6,363 bases of DNA from Candidatus Brocadiaceae bacterium. Its GTDB lineage: Bacteria > Planctomycetota > Brocadiia > SM23-32. Position 1 is the first letter of the stretch. The number at the start of each line of letters is the position of its first letter. The notes beneath the pieces were generated by a model that saw only the letters and a list, made by a program, of their open reading frames with translations, was not told the origin of the DNA and searched no databases. The stretch covers positions 1-6,363 of the forward strand of contig PUNP01000747.1 of the NCBI GenBank assembly GCA_003551785.1, in the 5' to 3' direction. Position numbers and translations under genes: made by a program. Positions 4,597 through 6,363 of this stretch are shown one piece after another.

Positions 4597-6239
4597 GTCT
4601 TAGCCTCGGCGCTGGCAAAATAAAACAGGAAACAGAAAGCCATGAAATGGTATATACACCATATACTGTTGAAGAATACGGCCTCAAACAATCCGGGCTC
4701 GTAATACAGGCGGTTTAAGCCCCAGACCCCGACAAAAAAGGTAAGGAAAAGGCAGGCGAGCTGCATGATATTTTCACCGATATTGAGACCTTTTGTCCTT
4801 CCTTTAGGAGTGACGGCGAATGAAATATTTTTACCGCTCAGGGCCGAAATGTCGGCAGCTAAATGCACCGGGAAACATATTATGGTTAATAACTGCCCTA
4901 ATAATACGTCTTTGAGTGTATATCCGCGTGGCCGTAAAGTCATGAGGAATACGGACAGATTCAGGATCATGTAAGGGAAGAAGACGGCGGCATATATCTC
5001 CACATGGGCGAGGTAAGAGGGAATATTGAATAAAAGGTAGGTCAATGGACTGATGACAAGAATAAAGGTGACTATACCGATGAGAAAATACGAGCTCGAA
5101 ATAGCATATTCCCACCAAACATTTAGCGGGAGAGCTTTGGGATTCTTGATGAAGGATGCCAGGACGGTTTTCAATATTGAGACGGTGCCGAACGCCCACC
5201 GAAACTGCTGTTTATAATATCCCCCCAGGTCTTCGGGCCCCAGTCCGAACGAGGATGTTCTGTTATCATATCTGGACTTCCATCCTTTTAGGTGCATGTA
5301 GAAGCCGGTAGCAAAATCTTCGGTAACGGATTTTTCAAAAATCCCGCCGACGTCATTCAGCGCGGACAAGCGGAAAATGACGTTAGTGCCGCAGCAGAAC
5401 ATCGCATTTTGGTCGCTTTTAGCCTCGCATATATATTCGTAAAAAACTGCTTGTTGAAAGCCTGCCGCCCGCGCTACTCTGTTGCGGTCGTAATTCCAAT
5501 AATATTGGGGGGTCTGGATGAATGCCATTTCCGGATCGGCTTCCATATCGGCTACAAGCTGCTCCAGGAAATCAACGACTGGGGTTTGATCAGCGTCGAA
5601 GATAACCAGATATTTAGCGTTGACGGGATGTTTTTGTCCACAGTGGTGCACAAGCTCGGAGCCTTCCGGCGGGTATCCCTGCATGTAAGCTATAAAGTCA
5701 TTGATCATTCCGGCTTTTGCACCGCGCCATTCATGCCGGAATAAATCGACGTTCAGTTCTTCGCACAATTCATCGATGCTTTTCCGGTAAGCGATTTGCT
5801 CGGGCGGACGCGCGCCTACCGGCTCGTAAGGCGTGTCGTCAAGTAAGTAGGCGTTGAAATTCGGATATGACATGTTATTTATGCAAGCCAGGGTATTGCG
5901 CAGTACAGCGGGGTCTTCCTTGTATGCCGGCACGACAACCGCGACAGAGGGGAGGTGAGCCGGTAGAGGATTGGGGGCGGTCGGTTTTTTCTTTTTATTT
6001 GCTCGCGATATTCTGATAACGTGGGTAAGGTAGCCTATGCTGTGAATTATCATGAAACACTCTGCAGCCAGAAGTGCAAAGGCAAAGACATGTTCATACC
6101 AGTAATATTCCGAAATCAGAATAAGCACCGTCCGGACAATCCCATAGGATACGGCGAATATCATGGCAAATATTGCTATTACCGGCCAAAAACTGATTTG
6201 GACTGTATCTGAAAGTCTCAGGTCTCTTACATGTTCCAT
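4593..6239 (-). CDS. Membrane-bound family 2 glycosyltransferase, cellulose-synthase-like
   Basis: This 548-residue protein probably polymerises a beta-linked polysaccharide from a nucleotide sugar at the inner membrane and may extrude it. Two N-terminal membrane segments (about 18-42 and 50-72) are followed by a cytoplasmic GT-A domain (about 97-360), then about five hydrophobic segments (about 380-405, 413-434, 445-464, 491-508, 520-542). Processive GT2 motifs are present in order: VVVPAYKED (101-109), LDD (133-135), RGAKAGMIND (172-181), the DxD motif FDADQTP (214-220), FCCGTN (281-286), TED (306-308) and QQFRW (344-348). FAVTPKGRTKG (474-484) matches the region of BcsA-type synthases near the membrane exit. 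There is no C-terminal PilZ domain, so it lacks the c-di-GMP site of BcsA. Residues about 189-206 (EGSELVHHCGQKHPVN) look like an insertion before the DxD strand. The start is 14 nt after the preceding stop with no clear Shine-Dalgarno. The product (cellulose or another glycan) cannot be deduced. Confidence 0.92.
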   Translation of the reverse strand: MEHVRDLRLSDTVQISFWPVIAIFAMIFAVSYGIVRTVLILISEYYWYEHVFAFALLAAECFMIIHSIGYLTHVIRISRANKKKKPTAPNPLPAHLPSVAVVVPAYKEDPAVLRNTLACINNMSYPNFNAYLLDDTPYEPVGARPPEQIAYRKSIDELCEELNVDLFRHEWRGAKAGMINDFIAYMQGYPPEGSELVHHCGQKHPVNAKYLVIFDADQTPVVDFLEQLVADMEADPEMAFIQTPQYYWNYDRNRVARAAGFQQAVFYEYICEAKSDQNAMFCCGTNVIFRLSALNDVGGIFEKSVTEDFATGFYMHLKGWKSRYDNRTSSFGLGPEDLGGYYKQQFRWAFGTVSILKTVLASFIKNPKALPLNVWWEYAISSSYFLIGIVTFILVISPLTYLLFNIPSYLAHVEIYAAVFFPYMILNLSVFLMTLRPRGYTLKDVLLGQLLTIICFPVHLAADISALSGKNISFAVTPKGRTKGLNIGENIMQLACLFLTFFVGVWGLNRLYYEPGLFEAVFFNSIWCIYHFMAFCFLFYFASAEAKT

Positions 6240-6253
6240 GCTATGTTATTTTA

Positions 6254-6363
6254 TTAGAATCTGCGTGAAAATGAAAACATCAATTTGTCCGAATCCCATT
6301 CTGAGGACCTGTAAACGGCGCCTTCGAGTCCAATACTGTATCTGTCAGCGAACTCATAATTCC
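6254..6363 (-). CDS. C-terminal end of an outer-membrane beta-barrel protein (5' part outside window)
   Basis: The minus strand has an open frame of 35 codons from the window edge to TAA at 6254-6256. The peptide ends in DKLMFSFSRRF. It alternates polar and hydrophobic residues and finishes with phenylalanine, the usual signature of the last strand of a beta-barrel recognised by the BAM complex. An earlier strand-like stretch, YSIGLEGAVYRS, fits as well. The gene lies 14 nt before the glycosyltransferase, so it is probably in the same operon and may be the outer-membrane exit or an anchoring porin for the polysaccharide. Only the tail is visible, so the family is uncertain. Confidence 0.75.
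   Translation of the reverse strand, partial: NYEFADRYSIGLEGAVYRSSEWDSDKLMFSFSRRF

Noticed and set aside
5292..5744. 150-codon plus-strand open frame
   Set aside because: It is antisense to the catalytic domain of the glycosyltransferase and has no recognisable features.

Overview
The window comes from a Gram-negative bacterium of moderate GC content. The evidence is an outer-membrane beta-barrel C-terminus at the right edge, a type II secretion/type IV pilus platform protein and a sigma-54 enhancer-binding regulator. I cannot name the species. The GAFTDA/DKPGRF version of the sigma-54 activator domain and the palindrome-bearing repeat array fit a deltaproteobacterial or PVC-type (Lentisphaerae/Planctomycetes-like) genome better than an enteric one, but this is inference from memory.

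All convincing genes lie on the minus strand, so the order of transcription is from right to left. At 6363-6254 is the last 35 codons of an outer-membrane beta-barrel protein. After 14 nt comes a membrane-bound, cellulose-synthase-like family 2 glycosyltransferase (6239-4593). Its stop overlaps the start of a 180-residue protein of unknown function (4596-4054) by 4 nt. That gene overlaps a 67-residue helical protein (4061-3858) by 8 nt, and 15 nt later starts a PilC/GspF-family inner-membrane platform protein (3842-2610). This spacing indicates one operon. It joins polysaccharide synthesis with a secretion/pilus-type membrane platform through two small orphan proteins, and it continues beyond the right edge.

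A 236-nt intergenic region (2609-2374) follows. It holds an AT-rich hairpin, two mutually exclusive stem-loops of which the downstream one ends in U7 (terminator or attenuator geometry), an inverted repeat bracketing a strong Shine-Dalgarno sequence, and an 8-codon mini-ORF. The mini-ORF stop overlaps by ATGA the start of the last gene, a 658-residue membrane-anchored GAF/AAA+/Fis-type sigma-54 activator (2373-397).

The left end has about 180 nt of non-coding DNA (215-396) and then a tandem array (1-214) of 50- and 48-bp units with a 19-nt palindrome at each junction. The array runs off the left edge. The strongest leads are the mixed glycosyltransferase/platform operon with its two orphan proteins, and the elaborate leader in front of the regulator.
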